Source of the DNA: Rickettsiales bacterium
GTDB taxonomy: Bacteria; Pseudomonadota; Alphaproteobacteria; Rickettsiales; SXRF01
DNA: 50,526 nt
Direction of reading: 5' to 3'
Assembly: GCA_947459535.1 (NCBI GenBank)
Contig: CANHDY010000003.1
Coordinates: forward strand, 1-50,526
A model generated the notes under the pieces. That model made no database searches, was not told the DNA's origin, and saw only the letters and a list, made by a program, of their open reading frames with translations. Every line of letters begins with the position of its first letter. Position 1 is the stretch's first letter. This document shows, one piece after another, positions 34,177 through 43,316 of this stretch. The position numbers and the translations under genes were made by a program.

Positions 34177-34716
34177 ATGATTACCGATCGTTTTAGGCAG
34201 TTCTGGCTGTTGGTTCTGGCAGCGGTTCCCGGTATGCTGCTGCTGCTTGCCATCATTCTCACTATGGCACCCAAGCATGTGGAGGGGCTGTCGCGTTTCA
34301 TGCCGCTGCTTTACCTGCCGGTGGTCTATTATTGGGGCATGCACCATGCACGCCACATGCCGTATTGGCTGGTGTTTGCCGCAGGGCTGGTGGTCGATGC
34401 GCTGGGCGCGCAGCCCACCATGGGGCTTCATGCCTTGCTGCTGCTGGGATTCCTGATGGCGGTGCATCGCCAGCACCGAACCATGCACAAGGAAGGGTTT
34501 GTGCTGCAATGGGCGATGTTTGCTGCCCTCATATTGGGGCTGGCCTGCTGCCAGTGGGTGCTGATGATGCTTTATTATCAGGCCTATGTCAGCCCTGCTT
34601 CCGGTGTGATGCAATGGGTTCTGACTGTGTGTCTCTATCCGCTGTTGCATCAGCTCTTTGATGGCATGAACCACGTGCTGCAACATCGGCGCTATCTCTT
34701 GCTGCATGGCAGGTAG
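34177..34716 (+). CDS. mreD: Rod-shape-determining protein MreD
   Basis: 179 residues, nearly all hydrophobic, with five or six helices. FMPLLYLPVVYYWGMHHARH, LVVDALGAQPTMGLHALLLL and the C-terminal LYPLLHQLFDGMNHVL fit MreD. It is the membrane partner of MreC in the elongasome. Identification rests mainly on position between mreC and mrdA and on the topology. Confidence 0.88.
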   Translation: MITDRFRQFWLLVLAAVPGMLLLLAIILTMAPKHVEGLSRFMPLLYLPVVYYWGMHHARHMPYWLVFAAGLVVDALGAQPTMGLHALLLLGFLMAVHRQHRTMHKEGFVLQWAMFAALILGLACCQWVLMMLYYQAYVSPASGVMQWVLTVCLYPLLHQLFDGMNHVLQHRRYLLLHGR

Positions 34717-34719
34717 TCG

Positions 34720-36525
34720 ATGCCCAGGGAGAATGATAAGCAACGCATTTTTTCCAGGCGCGCGCTGATTCTTGGTGGTTTGCAGGGCGCTGCATTTTCT
34801 ATTCTGGCCGGGCGGTTATTTTACCTTCAGTTCATGAAGGCGGATGAGTATAAAACACAGGCGGAAAATAACCGGATTAAACTTCAGCTCATTACGCCGG
34901 AGCGTGGCCAGATTCTCGATCGCTTTGGTCTGCCGCTGGCAACGAATGAAAAGAATTTCCGCCTGTTTATTGACTACAGCACGCTGAAGCAGAAAGATTT
35001 TATCGCCAGTGTGGAAATGCTGCAGACCATGCTGCCGCTGCCGGAAAAACGCTACAAACAATTGTTGAAGACACGCGTTAGCACGGCCTCTATGCCCGAA
35101 TTGCTGCATGAGCACCTCAGCTGGCAGCAGGTGTCGATGATTGAGCTGAATCTGCTGTCGCTACCGGGTATGTATGTGGATATTGGGCAGGTGCGTCACT
35201 ATCCGCTGAAGGATGAAGCGGCGCATCTACTTGGCTATGTGGGTGCGGTATCGGAAGATGACTTGTCGCCGGACGACCCGCCGCTGATGCGTCTGCCGGA
35301 TTTTAAAATCGGTAAAAACGGCGTGGAAAAAATGCTGGAAGACGAGTTGCGCGGCACTGCCGGCATACGCCAGCTGGAGGTGAATGTGCGCGGGGTACCG
35401 GTGCGCGAGGTGAGCAACCGCGAAAGCGTGCCAGGCAAGAATATTCGTCTGACGATTGATCGCCAGCTGCAGGATTATATTGCTGACTATGTGAAGGAGG
35501 AGAGTGCCTCGGCGGTGGTGATGGAGGTGGATACGGGCAATGTGCTGGCGCTGGTCTCCATGCCGGCATTTGATCCGAACAGCTTCAGTGTCGGTATTTC
35601 CAGCGATGAATGGGACGCACTCAATAAAAACAAAAAAAATCCACTCATGAACAAGGCGATTACCGGTCAATACCCGCCGGGATCCACCTTCAAAATGCTG
35701 GTCGGGATGGCGGGCATTGAATCCGGTATGTTCAATACGGCTTCGAGTGTTTTTTGTCCGGGGCATTTCATGCTGGGGGATCACCGCTTTAATTGCTGGA
35801 AACCGGAAGGCCATGGCACGGTGAATTTTCATGATGCGGTGGTGCAGTCCTGCGATACCTATTTTTATACGGTGGCGCAGCGCATCGGCATTGAACGCTA
35901 TGCGGAAGTAGCGCGGCGATTTGGTCTGGGTCAGCTCTATAATATCGGGCTGATAGGTGAAAAAGCGGGCATTATTCCGGATCCCGAATGGAAAATGAAA
36001 CGCTTCAAACAGCGCTGGACGGGCGGGGATACCATTAACTGCTCCATCGGTCAGGGGTTTGTGCTTTCAACGCCGTTGCAGCTGGCCACCATGACAGCGC
36101 GTATGTGTAGCGGACGACAAGTGGTGCCGCGCCTTTATGTTCCTGACGATGCACGGCCAGTTAATTTTGATCCCATCGCTATCAAGGAATCGCTGCTGAG
36201 AGTTAATCTCGAATCGATGATTGATGTGGTCAATAGCGAAATGGGTACCGCCTATGGCAAGCGCATCATGGAGCCGCGCTTTGCGTTTGGTGGCAAGACT
36301 GGCACGTCACAGGTGCGGCGCATCACGCAGCGCGGGGTGGATCAGAAAACCATCCCATGGGAGCAGCGCCACCACGCGCTGTTTGTTGGTTTTGCGCCGG
36401 TAGACAAGCCGAAATATGCCTGCTGTGTCGTGGTGGAACATGGCGGCGGCGGATCAGCGGCTGCTGCGCCGGTTGCTCGTGATATTCTGCTCAAAATCCA
36501 GCAGCTTGATGAGGCAAGAAGCTAA
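34720..36525 (+). CDS. mrdA: Penicillin-binding protein 2 (elongasome transpeptidase)
   Basis: 601 residues. An N-terminal anchor (RALILGGLQGAAFSILAGRL) is followed by the dimerisation domain (NRIKLQLITPERGQILDRFG) and the transpeptidase: SxxK in YPPGSTFKML (Ser about residue 323), SxD-type SCDTYFY and KTG in GGKTGTSQ. It crosslinks peptidoglycan during elongation. It is immediately downstream of mreD. The usual next gene, rodA, is absent here; dksA on the opposite strand follows. Confidence 0.95.
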   Translation: MPRENDKQRIFSRRALILGGLQGAAFSILAGRLFYLQFMKADEYKTQAENNRIKLQLITPERGQILDRFGLPLATNEKNFRLFIDYSTLKQKDFIASVEMLQTMLPLPEKRYKQLLKTRVSTASMPELLHEHLSWQQVSMIELNLLSLPGMYVDIGQVRHYPLKDEAAHLLGYVGAVSEDDLSPDDPPLMRLPDFKIGKNGVEKMLEDELRGTAGIRQLEVNVRGVPVREVSNRESVPGKNIRLTIDRQLQDYIADYVKEESASAVVMEVDTGNVLALVSMPAFDPNSFSVGISSDEWDALNKNKKNPLMNKAITGQYPPGSTFKMLVGMAGIESGMFNTASSVFCPGHFMLGDHRFNCWKPEGHGTVNFHDAVVQSCDTYFYTVAQRIGIERYAEVARRFGLGQLYNIGLIGEKAGIIPDPEWKMKRFKQRWTGGDTINCSIGQGFVLSTPLQLATMTARMCSGRQVVPRLYVPDDARPVNFDPIAIKESLLRVNLESMIDVVNSEMGTAYGKRIMEPRFAFGGKTGTSQVRRITQRGVDQKTIPWEQRHHALFVGFAPVDKPKYACCVVVEHGGGGSAAAAPVARDILLKIQQLDEARS

Positions 36526-36527
36526 GC

Positions 36528-36944
36528 TTATTCCTCGTCAATATATTGCTTTTCCATCTTTTCATGGCGTTCCTGCGCCTCGATGGTCATGGTGGCAATC
36601 GGTCGTGCTTCCAGGCGTTTAAGGCCAATCGGATCGCCGGTTTCTTCGCAATAGCCATAGGTGCCATCATCGATGCGCTTCAGCGCGGCATCGATTTTGC
36701 CGATTAATTTTAAATAGCGGTTGCGGGTGCGTAGTTCAACGCCGGCTTCGGTTTCAAGCGAAGCACGGTCAGACAGATCAGGCTCGCGCCAGTTTTCTTC
36801 CTTGAGGTTGTTGATGGTTTCCTGCGATTCGGCTAGCAATTCATCGCGCCATGCCGTCAGTTTCTGGCGGAAATATTCCAGCTGTTTGGCACTCATGTAT
36901 TTTTCATCGGCGGTGGGTTTGTAGCCCTTGGGAAGTTTGGTCAT
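36528..36944 (-). CDS. dksA: DksA-type RNA polymerase-binding transcription factor
   Basis: 138 residues from the ATG at 36944 (AGAGGTG upstream), giving the start MTKLPKGYKP. DksA reaches through the RNA polymerase secondary channel and works with ppGpp. The coiled coil (YFRQKLTAWRDELLAESQET), DLSDRASLETEAGVELRTRN and YGYCEETGDPIGLKRLEARP identify it. Only one cysteine remains where E. coli DksA has a four-cysteine zinc finger; this is the usual alphaproteobacterial form as I recall. It is convergent with mrdA. Confidence 0.93.
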   Translation of the reverse strand: MTKLPKGYKPTADEKYMSAKQLEYFRQKLTAWRDELLAESQETINNLKEENWREPDLSDRASLETEAGVELRTRNRYLKLIGKIDAALKRIDDGTYGYCEETGDPIGLKRLEARPIATMTIEAQERHEKMEKQYIDEE

Positions 36945-37054
36945 CGCACACCTCTTCAATGGTTTGATGGTTGTTTAGGATGATTGGTTAAAATTTTTAC
37001 CCTGTTATCGAAGGAAAGCGTGTATAGCGCCAGAGCATTTAAAAAGCAACCCGT

Positions 37055-37513
37055 TTAACCTTTTGGTCTGTCAGCCTGTGCTTTGGCTGCCATTTCCAGC
37101 TTGGCCTGCTCTACGGCGGCGCGCAGCTCAATATCATCGAGCAGTGCCAGCAGTGCGGGATCGCTTGCCGTGGCGCGATGGCTGGCAAGTTCGCTGCTAA
37201 GACTACTTAGTGTGCTGAGCGTCACCTGCCCAAGCAGCAGCTGCTGACGCAGCATATCCAGCTTATCCAGCAGGTTTTGCCCGCGTGTCAGCAGCTGGCG
37301 GCGCTGCACCTCATCGTCCGAAACCTCCTGCAGCGCCAGCATGGTGTGCACATCAGCGGTGGGGGTAATGTCACTTAGGCTTGCGGGTGCGTCGGCGCCG
37401 GAATCCAGCGCGCTGAGAACATCCGCGAAGCTGCTGCCCGAGGCGCTGGCGGCGCGGGCGCGGCGGCGTATTTCGGCGGCAGTTTTAATCGGGTTGGAAT
37501 CACTGATACGCAT
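37055..37513 (-). CDS. fliX: Flagellar assembly regulator FliX
   Basis: 152 residues from the ATG at 37513; the longer open frame upstream has no support. The middle and end (MLALQEVSDDEVQRRQLLTR, NLLDKLDMLRQQLLLGQVTL, LLALLDDIELRAAVEQAKLE) match the FliX pattern. In Caulobacter, FliX couples basal body completion to the sigma-54 activator FlbD, and its gene is divergent from flgI, exactly as here. The sigma-54 promoter at 37646 fits that control circuit. Confidence 0.85.
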   Translation of the reverse strand: MRISDSNPIKTAAEIRRRARAASASGSSFADVLSALDSGADAPASLSDITPTADVHTMLALQEVSDDEVQRRQLLTRGQNLLDKLDMLRQQLLLGQVTLSTLSSLSSELASHRATASDPALLALLDDIELRAAVEQAKLEMAAKAQADRPKG

Positions 37514-37645
37514 GAAAACATCATAGTCCAAGCCGAGGCATGACGTAAAGCGGCATGAGTAGAGGTGGTGAAGGCTGCTGTGGCAGCTTTTACCTACTCT
37601 ACTATCAAAGGCCATTTTTATTTATACAAAACAACAATCTAACTT

Positions 37646-37661
37646 TGGCACGGCTTTCGCA
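37646..37661 (+). promoter_or_regulatory. Sigma-54 promoter of flgI
   Basis: TGGCACG-GCTT-TCGCA matches the sigma-54 consensus TGGCACG-N4-TTGCA at all but one base, with GG (37647-37648) and GC (37659-37660) separated by the required 10 bases. It lies 32 bp before the flgI ATG on the right strand. It would need an enhancer-binding activator such as FlbD, not seen in the window. Confidence 0.85.
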
Positions 37662-37692
37662 TGGTGGATGGCGATGATTTCAAGGGGAATGT

Positions 37693-38829
37693 ATGACTGC
37701 ATCGACTGGACTTAAACCTTTCTCGTTGCTTTTGGCCGTGTGGGTGGCGGTTGCCAGCCTGCCAGTGCCGGCTCGGGCGGAGGCGCGCATCAAGGATATT
37801 GCGACATTTGAAGGCATTCGTGAGAACATGCTGATGGGCTATGGCCTGGTGGTGGGGCTGAAAGCTACCGGCGATAATCTTAAAAACAACGCCTTCACCG
37901 AGCAGAGTTTAGTAGCGTTTCTGGAACGCCAGGGGGTGAATACACGTGGTACTGAGCTGAAAAGCAAAAATGTGGCTGCGGTGACCGTTACTGCGATGCT
38001 CCCGCCTTTTTCACGCAGCGGCAATAAAATCGATGTGACAGTGAGCGCGATGGGCGATGCCAAGGATTTAACTGGCGGCACACTGCTTGCCACGCCGCTT
38101 TATGGTGCGGATGGTGAGGTGTATGCGGTGGCGCAGGGGTCGATTTCCATTGGCGGTTTTCAGGCAGGTGATGGTGCAACCACAATTACAAAAGGCGTGC
38201 CCACTTCGGGGATTATTGCCAGCGGGGCGATTGTGGAAAAAGAAATTGAATTTGCTCTCAATTCACTGCCTGAGCTGAAAATTTCGCTTAGAAACCCTGA
38301 TATCACTACAGCCAAGCACGTCGCGGAGGCGATTAACAATAATATTGGGCCGGGTATTGCCATGGTTGCTGATCCGGGCACGGTTCAGATCGCTGTGCCG
38401 CCTGCCTATCTCGGCAACAACACCCAGCTGCTTGCCGAGGTGGAAAAGCTGACGGTACCAACCGATCAGGTGGCGCGGATTGTGATTGATGAAGCATCCG
38501 GCACCATCGTCATGGGCGAGAATGTGAAAATTGATACGGTGGCGGTGGCGCAGGGCAACCTGATTGTCAAAATTGAAACCACCCAGCAGGTTTCGCAGCC
38601 GGGTGTGCTGGCACCGGTTGGTGCCGAGACAGTGACCACGCAGCAAACGGCTGTGACGGTTGAAGAAGCTGGCCCGGGCAAGAAAATGGCGGTGCTGGAA
38701 GGTGGTGCGACGCTTAAGGATCTGGTTGCTGGCCTCAATGCGCTTGGTGTTTCCCCGCGTGATCTGATCACGATTCTGCAGACCATCAAAGCCGCCGGCG
38801 CGCTGCAGGCGGAAATTCAGACGAGGTAA
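37693..38829 (+). CDS. flgI: Flagellar P-ring protein FlgI
   Basis: 378 residues with a signal peptide (through VPARAEA). The P ring is the periplasmic bushing of the rod. Family blocks: ARIKDIATFEGIRENMLMGY, GLVVGLKATGDN, NVAAVTVTAMLPPFSRSGN, DVTVSAMGDAKDLTGG, and the C-terminal LKDLVAGLNALGVSPRDLI. AAGGGGAA precedes the ATG. It starts the flagellar run, driven by the sigma-54 promoter at 37646, and ends 4 bp before the next gene. Confidence 0.96.
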   Translation: MTASTGLKPFSLLLAVWVAVASLPVPARAEARIKDIATFEGIRENMLMGYGLVVGLKATGDNLKNNAFTEQSLVAFLERQGVNTRGTELKSKNVAAVTVTAMLPPFSRSGNKIDVTVSAMGDAKDLTGGTLLATPLYGADGEVYAVAQGSISIGGFQAGDGATTITKGVPTSGIIASGAIVEKEIEFALNSLPELKISLRNPDITTAKHVAEAINNNIGPGIAMVADPGTVQIAVPPAYLGNNTQLLAEVEKLTVPTDQVARIVIDEASGTIVMGENVKIDTVAVAQGNLIVKIETTQQVSQPGVLAPVGAETVTTQQTAVTVEEAGPGKKMAVLEGGATLKDLVAGLNALGVSPRDLITILQTIKAAGALQAEIQTR

Positions 38830-38833
38830 TGCG

Positions 38834-39175
38834 ATGATGATCTCAGGTGTGGATGCGGCGCAGGCCATGGCAGGTATCGCGGGAAGGCAGCAGCCGGCGG
38901 AGCTTTCGCCGCTGGGGCTTAAAGCGCGCGCGTCGCGCATGACCAACGAACAGATTGATAAGACAGCGAAAGATTTTGAATCGATGTTTCTATCACAGAT
39001 GCTTGAGCAGATGTTTGGAGAATCGGTCGGTAGTGAGCTGTTTGGTGATGAGCAGACCAGCGAGATCTACAAAGGGTTGGTGGTGGAGCAGTATGGCAAG
39101 GAAATTGCCCGCTCGGGTGGCATAGGAATTGCAGACTACGTAAGGAAAGAACTACTCAGATTGCAGGAGGTGTAG
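38834..39175 (+). CDS. cheL: Rod-binding protein (CheL/FlgJ N-terminal domain)
   Basis: 113 residues, corresponding only to the rod-binding half of FlgJ: TAKDFESMFLSQMLEQMF followed by YKGLVVEQYGKEIARSGGIG. There is no muramidase domain, as usual in alphaproteobacteria, where the gene next to flgI is called cheL. It helps rod assembly at the peptidoglycan layer. It is one base from the flgN-like gene. Confidence 0.9.
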   Translation: MMISGVDAAQAMAGIAGRQQPAELSPLGLKARASRMTNEQIDKTAKDFESMFLSQMLEQMFGESVGSELFGDEQTSEIYKGLVVEQYGKEIARSGGIGIADYVRKELLRLQEV

Positions 39176-39176
39176 C

Positions 39177-39641
39177 ATGAGTACCAGAACCGATATGAGC
39201 ATGGAAACTGCGGCCGGCGTTCAGCTGGATGTGCGGGCGATTATCACTGTTACGGCGCGTCTCGCGCAGCTGCTGGCAGAAGAGGTGGATCTGCTCAGCG
39301 ATATGAAAGTATCGAAAATTGAGCACCTGCAGAACGAAAAAATCTTTTTGACCAATGCACTCGAAGCGCAAAAGAAACTGATTGATCGCAATCCGCACAT
39401 GCTCGAGACCATTCCCTCGCAGGATCGCGGCGATCTTGAGCAGGTGGTCGAGGTATTCAGCGGTATTCTCGAGGAGAATCATCGCAAGCTCCTGCTGGCC
39501 AAAGAAATCAACCACAAAATTGTGCAGGCCATTACCAGTGTGGTGAAAGAAAACACCCAGAGCAAAGTGTATGACGATCGTGGCATCAAGGATATCGCGC
39601 CGTATGAGTCGCTTTCTGTCACACTGAACCAAACCATCTGA
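39177..39641 (+). CDS. flgN: FlgN-like chaperone for hook-associated proteins
   Basis: 154 residues, mainly helical, with coiled-coil character: LAQLLAEEVDLLSDMKVSKI, HLQNEKIFLTNALEAQKKL and EENHRKLLLAKEINHKIVQA. FlgN holds FlgK and FlgL in the cytoplasm before export. The sequence match is modest, but size, helical pattern and position directly before flgK fit. AGGAGGTG upstream is its ribosome site. Confidence 0.8.
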   Translation: MSTRTDMSMETAAGVQLDVRAIITVTARLAQLLAEEVDLLSDMKVSKIEHLQNEKIFLTNALEAQKKLIDRNPHMLETIPSQDRGDLEQVVEVFSGILEENHRKLLLAKEINHKIVQAITSVVKENTQSKVYDDRGIKDIAPYESLSVTLNQTI

Positions 39642-39658
39642 AGCGAGTGTAAGCGGCT

Positions 39659-42376
39659 ATGACCCTCTCTCTTGCGCTGAATAACGCCTTAAGTGGCCTT
39701 AACGTCAACCAGCAATCGCTATCGGTGTTGTCGCAGAACATTGCCAATGCCAACACGCAGGGCTACACGCGCAAGGTGATCAATCAGGCGGCGCTCTATC
39801 TTGATGGCCGCGGCGCCGGAGTCAGCATTGAATCAGTTTCGCGTAAGGTGGATGACTATCTGCTGCGCTCTGTCCGCCTGCAAGGCAGTGTGGTGGGGCG
39901 CGGTGAGGTGTATTCGGACTATGCGGATCGCACGCAGCTGCTGCTCGGCAGACCCGGCAGCCAGAACAGCCTGCCGAGTTTTGTTGGCAATTTCTTTAAT
40001 TCCATTCAAACACTGGCGCAGACACCGGAAAACACCACACTACGCGTTGGTGCGGTCAATAGCGCTACCGCGATGACGCGTGAAATCCGTACCTTGTCGC
40101 AATCACTGCAGGATATGCGGCTGGAGGCGGAAAATGATATTGTGCAGTCGATTAACGTCATCAATGCCACGTTGCGTGATCTCAAGGCGCTCAATGCCAC
40201 GATTGTTAATGATTCGCAGCTTGGCAAAAATGTCGGCGAATTGCTCGACCGCCGCGACCGGGCGCTTGCCACACTTTCTGAATATCTCGATATCGGCACC
40301 TATCAACAGGCGAATGGGCAGATCAATATCTTCACCAGCAGCGGTGCCAGCCTGCTGGATGATAATGTGTATCAAATCAGCTATCTACCGCAATCCTCAA
40401 CCACGGCCTTCATTAACGATTCGGTCAAGGCGCCGATTAATATTTTTCGTGTGAATGATAGTGGCCAGCTGACTGGTAACCCTGTGCAGCTGGTTTCTGG
40501 CGGCAGAAGCGCGCAGGTGACCAGTGGACTGGTGGGCGGCAAGCTGCGCGGTCTTATTGATATGCGCGATAAGCAGCTGCCGAATCTGCTGGCGCAGCTG
40601 GATGTGGTGGCGTCTAACCTGCGTGATGAGTTTAACCGCGTGCATAATAGCGGCATAGGTTTTCCTGGCGCTAATAGCTATACCGGCGCACGTCAGGTGA
40701 ATGCTGGCAGTTTCAGCCAGTGGAATGGCCAGATGCGCCTTGCGCTGATGGATGGCACAGGGCGTCCGATCCCATCATCCTACCCGGATGAAACTTCTGG
40801 CGTGCGTCCGTTGCTGCTGGATTTCACCAAGCTGAATACTGGTAGTGGCGCGGGCTTTCCGACAATTCAAGGCATCATTGACGAAATCAACCAATATTAC
40901 GGGCCACCGCAAAACAAGGCGGTGGTAGGCAATCTTAATAATATCCGTCTGGCTTCCAACAGCACGATACTGCCCGGAAGCCCGCCGCAGTTTAATTTTG
41001 ATTTCGACCTTGAGAATATCTCCGGTAGCAGCTCGAATTTTTTTGTCACCGGTGTTCAGGTGCTCGACAATACCGGCACAGATATCACCAACGTGTCGCA
41101 AACCATTCCGCAGGTGGATTTAACTGGCACCGGCACCTATACCACGACCGCCGGCAGCAGCACCGTCACCGTGCGTGCTGCAGCAAATCACGGCTTTACC
41201 AACGGCCAGACGATCTATCTCTCAACACCGCCGGGCAGTGTTGGCGGTATTCCAGGGGCGCAGCTGGGGGGATTTTTCACCATCAGTAATGTGACCTCCG
41301 ATACGTTCGAGATCACCGCAGGCACGCTCGCTACGTCCAGTGGTCCCGTCGATGTCGCCGGACAGAACGCAAAGCCACCTTACAAGGAAGTTGCGGCAGG
41401 TGAATATGGCCGCACAACGGATCGCGGCACCATTACCGCCAATCTTGCTGGTAATCCTAACGCGCTGTTTTACACCGTGCGCGTGAATGTGGCGGTGAAA
41501 GATGCGGCGGGCAACATGACCACCTCGCAGATCAGCTATCAGGTGGATAATAACCAGCCGAACCTGCGCAACCGACGCTACTCCACCAATGGTGTCAGCG
41601 GTGGTGGACAGCTCGTGGCGCCAACAAACTTTCGGCCGCTTGCGCGCGCCATGCTGGTGGATGAAAACGGTGTTGAGTTGCCGAAAGTCAACGGTCAGTA
41701 CACAACGCAGCAAAATGGTTTTCTCCGCCTCGTGGCAGATAACCCAGACGTTTCAATCGGCATTGATAGTTTAAACAGTGCCGAAAATGGCAGCCCGAAC
41801 AGCAGCCCACCGGTCGCAGGCACGGGTAGAGGGTTTTCTTATTTCTTTGAGCTGAATAACTTCTTCCGTCATTTTGACACGAATGGCGACAGCGTTACCA
41901 ATGCCGCACTTAATCTGGATATTGAGGAGCGCATCGCACGCAATCCCAACTTGATTTCGCTTGGTCAGCTACGTCAGAGCCCGCGCCCGGCGGATCCGAA
42001 TCAGGCGCCGCTTTACACCTATGAGCGCAATATCGGCGATAATAGCATCATTCAGCAGCTGGCAGGGATTTCCAGCAAGATTATCCGCTTTCAGGCGGCG
42101 GGCGGGCTGGGTGAATCGTCCACCACCTTTGGCAGCTATAGCGGTGCGATTATCGGATCAGCAGCGACAACCGCCTCATCCGCGGAGGCGGATTTAAAAA
42201 ATGCCAAGGCACTGATGTCTGGCTTCAGCGATCGGTCTGATTCGATCAGTGGGGTGAACCTCGATGAGGAACTCGCCAATACAGTGATTTATCAGAATGC
42301 CTACACCGCCTCCACCCGGGTGATTACGGTGGTGAGCGAATTATTCGATGCGCTTTTGAATACGTTTGGAAGATAG
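39659..42376 (+). CDS. flgK: Hook-associated protein 1 (FlgK), unusually long with inserted beta domain
   Basis: 905 residues, against about 450-650 for most FlgK. The N-terminus (LALNNALSGLNVNQQSLSVL, SQNIANANTQGYTRK) and C-terminus (SGVNLDEELANTVIYQNAYT, then STRVITVVSELFDALLN) are standard. They form the helical hook-filament junction. The extra length is in the middle. Residues about 489-575 are a Thr/Gly-rich module (NHGFTNGQTIYLSTPPG... GFFTISNVTSDTFEIT) resembling one in the flagellin of this window. It lies between flgN and flgL. Confidence 0.94.
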   Translation: MTLSLALNNALSGLNVNQQSLSVLSQNIANANTQGYTRKVINQAALYLDGRGAGVSIESVSRKVDDYLLRSVRLQGSVVGRGEVYSDYADRTQLLLGRPGSQNSLPSFVGNFFNSIQTLAQTPENTTLRVGAVNSATAMTREIRTLSQSLQDMRLEAENDIVQSINVINATLRDLKALNATIVNDSQLGKNVGELLDRRDRALATLSEYLDIGTYQQANGQINIFTSSGASLLDDNVYQISYLPQSSTTAFINDSVKAPINIFRVNDSGQLTGNPVQLVSGGRSAQVTSGLVGGKLRGLIDMRDKQLPNLLAQLDVVASNLRDEFNRVHNSGIGFPGANSYTGARQVNAGSFSQWNGQMRLALMDGTGRPIPSSYPDETSGVRPLLLDFTKLNTGSGAGFPTIQGIIDEINQYYGPPQNKAVVGNLNNIRLASNSTILPGSPPQFNFDFDLENISGSSSNFFVTGVQVLDNTGTDITNVSQTIPQVDLTGTGTYTTTAGSSTVTVRAAANHGFTNGQTIYLSTPPGSVGGIPGAQLGGFFTISNVTSDTFEITAGTLATSSGPVDVAGQNAKPPYKEVAAGEYGRTTDRGTITANLAGNPNALFYTVRVNVAVKDAAGNMTTSQISYQVDNNQPNLRNRRYSTNGVSGGGQLVAPTNFRPLARAMLVDENGVELPKVNGQYTTQQNGFLRLVADNPDVSIGIDSLNSAENGSPNSSPPVAGTGRGFSYFFELNNFFRHFDTNGDSVTNAALNLDIEERIARNPNLISLGQLRQSPRPADPNQAPLYTYERNIGDNSIIQQLAGISSKIIRFQAAGGLGESSTTFGSYSGAIIGSAATTASSAEADLKNAKALMSGFSDRSDSISGVNLDEELANTVIYQNAYTASTRVITVVSELFDALLNTFGR

Positions 42377-42387
42377 TGAGGTGAGAG

Positions 42388-43299
42388 ATGAGTATTGGCC
42401 GCGTTAGTACTTTTGGGCTTCAGCAGACGACGCTTCGCGATGCGTCGCGTACGCAGGAGCAGCTTTCTCAGCTTCAGATACAGCTCTCGAGCGGTCTTAA
42501 AGCACAGACATTTGAGGGCATTGCCAACCAGACGGAGCAGTTTCTACAGCTCGATACGCGCATTTCCCGTACCAGACTTTTTACGGAGAATAATCGTGTG
42601 GCGATTACGCGCATGAGCACGACCGATAACGTGCTGAGCCAGTCGATTGAAACCGTGACCAGCCTCAAAAGCCTGATCATGCAGCGTCGCAACGGTGCGA
42701 TAGCAGGCAATATGGCGTTTCCTGAGCAGCTGGAGGGCATCTGGAAACGACTCTCTGCAGAACTTAATACCACGCTTGAAGGCCGCTATCTTTTCAGTGG
42801 CACGCGCACGGATGTCGCCCCGATTAAAAGCTCTCCCTTTCCAACATTGCGTGTCGATGGCGTACCGGATGATGGCTATTATAATGGCAGCAGCGATGAT
42901 ATGACCATTCGTGCGGATGATAATATCGATATCACTTACAACGTGCGCGCCAACGAACCGGCATATCAAAAAGTTTTTGCAGCGCTTGCCATGGCCAAAA
43001 AAGGTCATGAAACGGATAATCAGCAGGATTTGATTAAGGCCTTCGAGCTGGCTGATCAGGGGCTGAAAGAAGTAATCTCCGTGCGCGCGCGTGTCAGCGC
43101 CAACAAGTTGTCATTAGAACAGATTGTCGAGCGCCAAAGCTCGCTGTCTCTCTATTGGACGGGGGTCAAAGAAGAGATTTCTAACACCGATCTGGTGACG
43201 GTTTCCACCCAGGTAGCTGTCAATCAAGGAGTGCTGCAAGCGTCATTTCAGGCATTTGCACGAATTAATTCCTTGAGGCTCGTCGACTTTTTACGCTAA
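42388..43299 (+). CDS. flgL: Hook-associated protein 3 (FlgL)
   Basis: 303 residues of normal length. The start RVSTFGLQQTTLRDASRTQE followed by LSQLQIQLSSGLKAQTFEGI, and LEGRYLFSGTRTDVAPI in the middle, are FlgL-like. The C-terminal helix ends VNQGVLQASFQAFARINSL. FlgL caps FlgK and connects it to flagellin. GGTGAGAG precedes the ATG; the gap to flgK is 11 bp. It does not show the inserted beta domain. Confidence 0.92.
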   Translation: MSIGRVSTFGLQQTTLRDASRTQEQLSQLQIQLSSGLKAQTFEGIANQTEQFLQLDTRISRTRLFTENNRVAITRMSTTDNVLSQSIETVTSLKSLIMQRRNGAIAGNMAFPEQLEGIWKRLSAELNTTLEGRYLFSGTRTDVAPIKSSPFPTLRVDGVPDDGYYNGSSDDMTIRADDNIDITYNVRANEPAYQKVFAALAMAKKGHETDNQQDLIKAFELADQGLKEVISVRARVSANKLSLEQIVERQSSLSLYWTGVKEEISNTDLVTVSTQVAVNQGVLQASFQAFARINSLRLVDFLR

Positions 43300-43316
43300 A
43301 TTAGAGGAGATATTTC

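Noticed and set aside
34177..36525. Missing rodA after mrdA as a sign of gene loss
   Set aside because: rodA is often next to mrdA but can be placed elsewhere in the genome; absence from this window proves nothing.
36528..36944. DksA with a broken zinc finger as a degenerate gene
   Set aside because: The one-cysteine form YGYCEETG is usual for alphaproteobacterial DksA as I recall, and the rest is intact.
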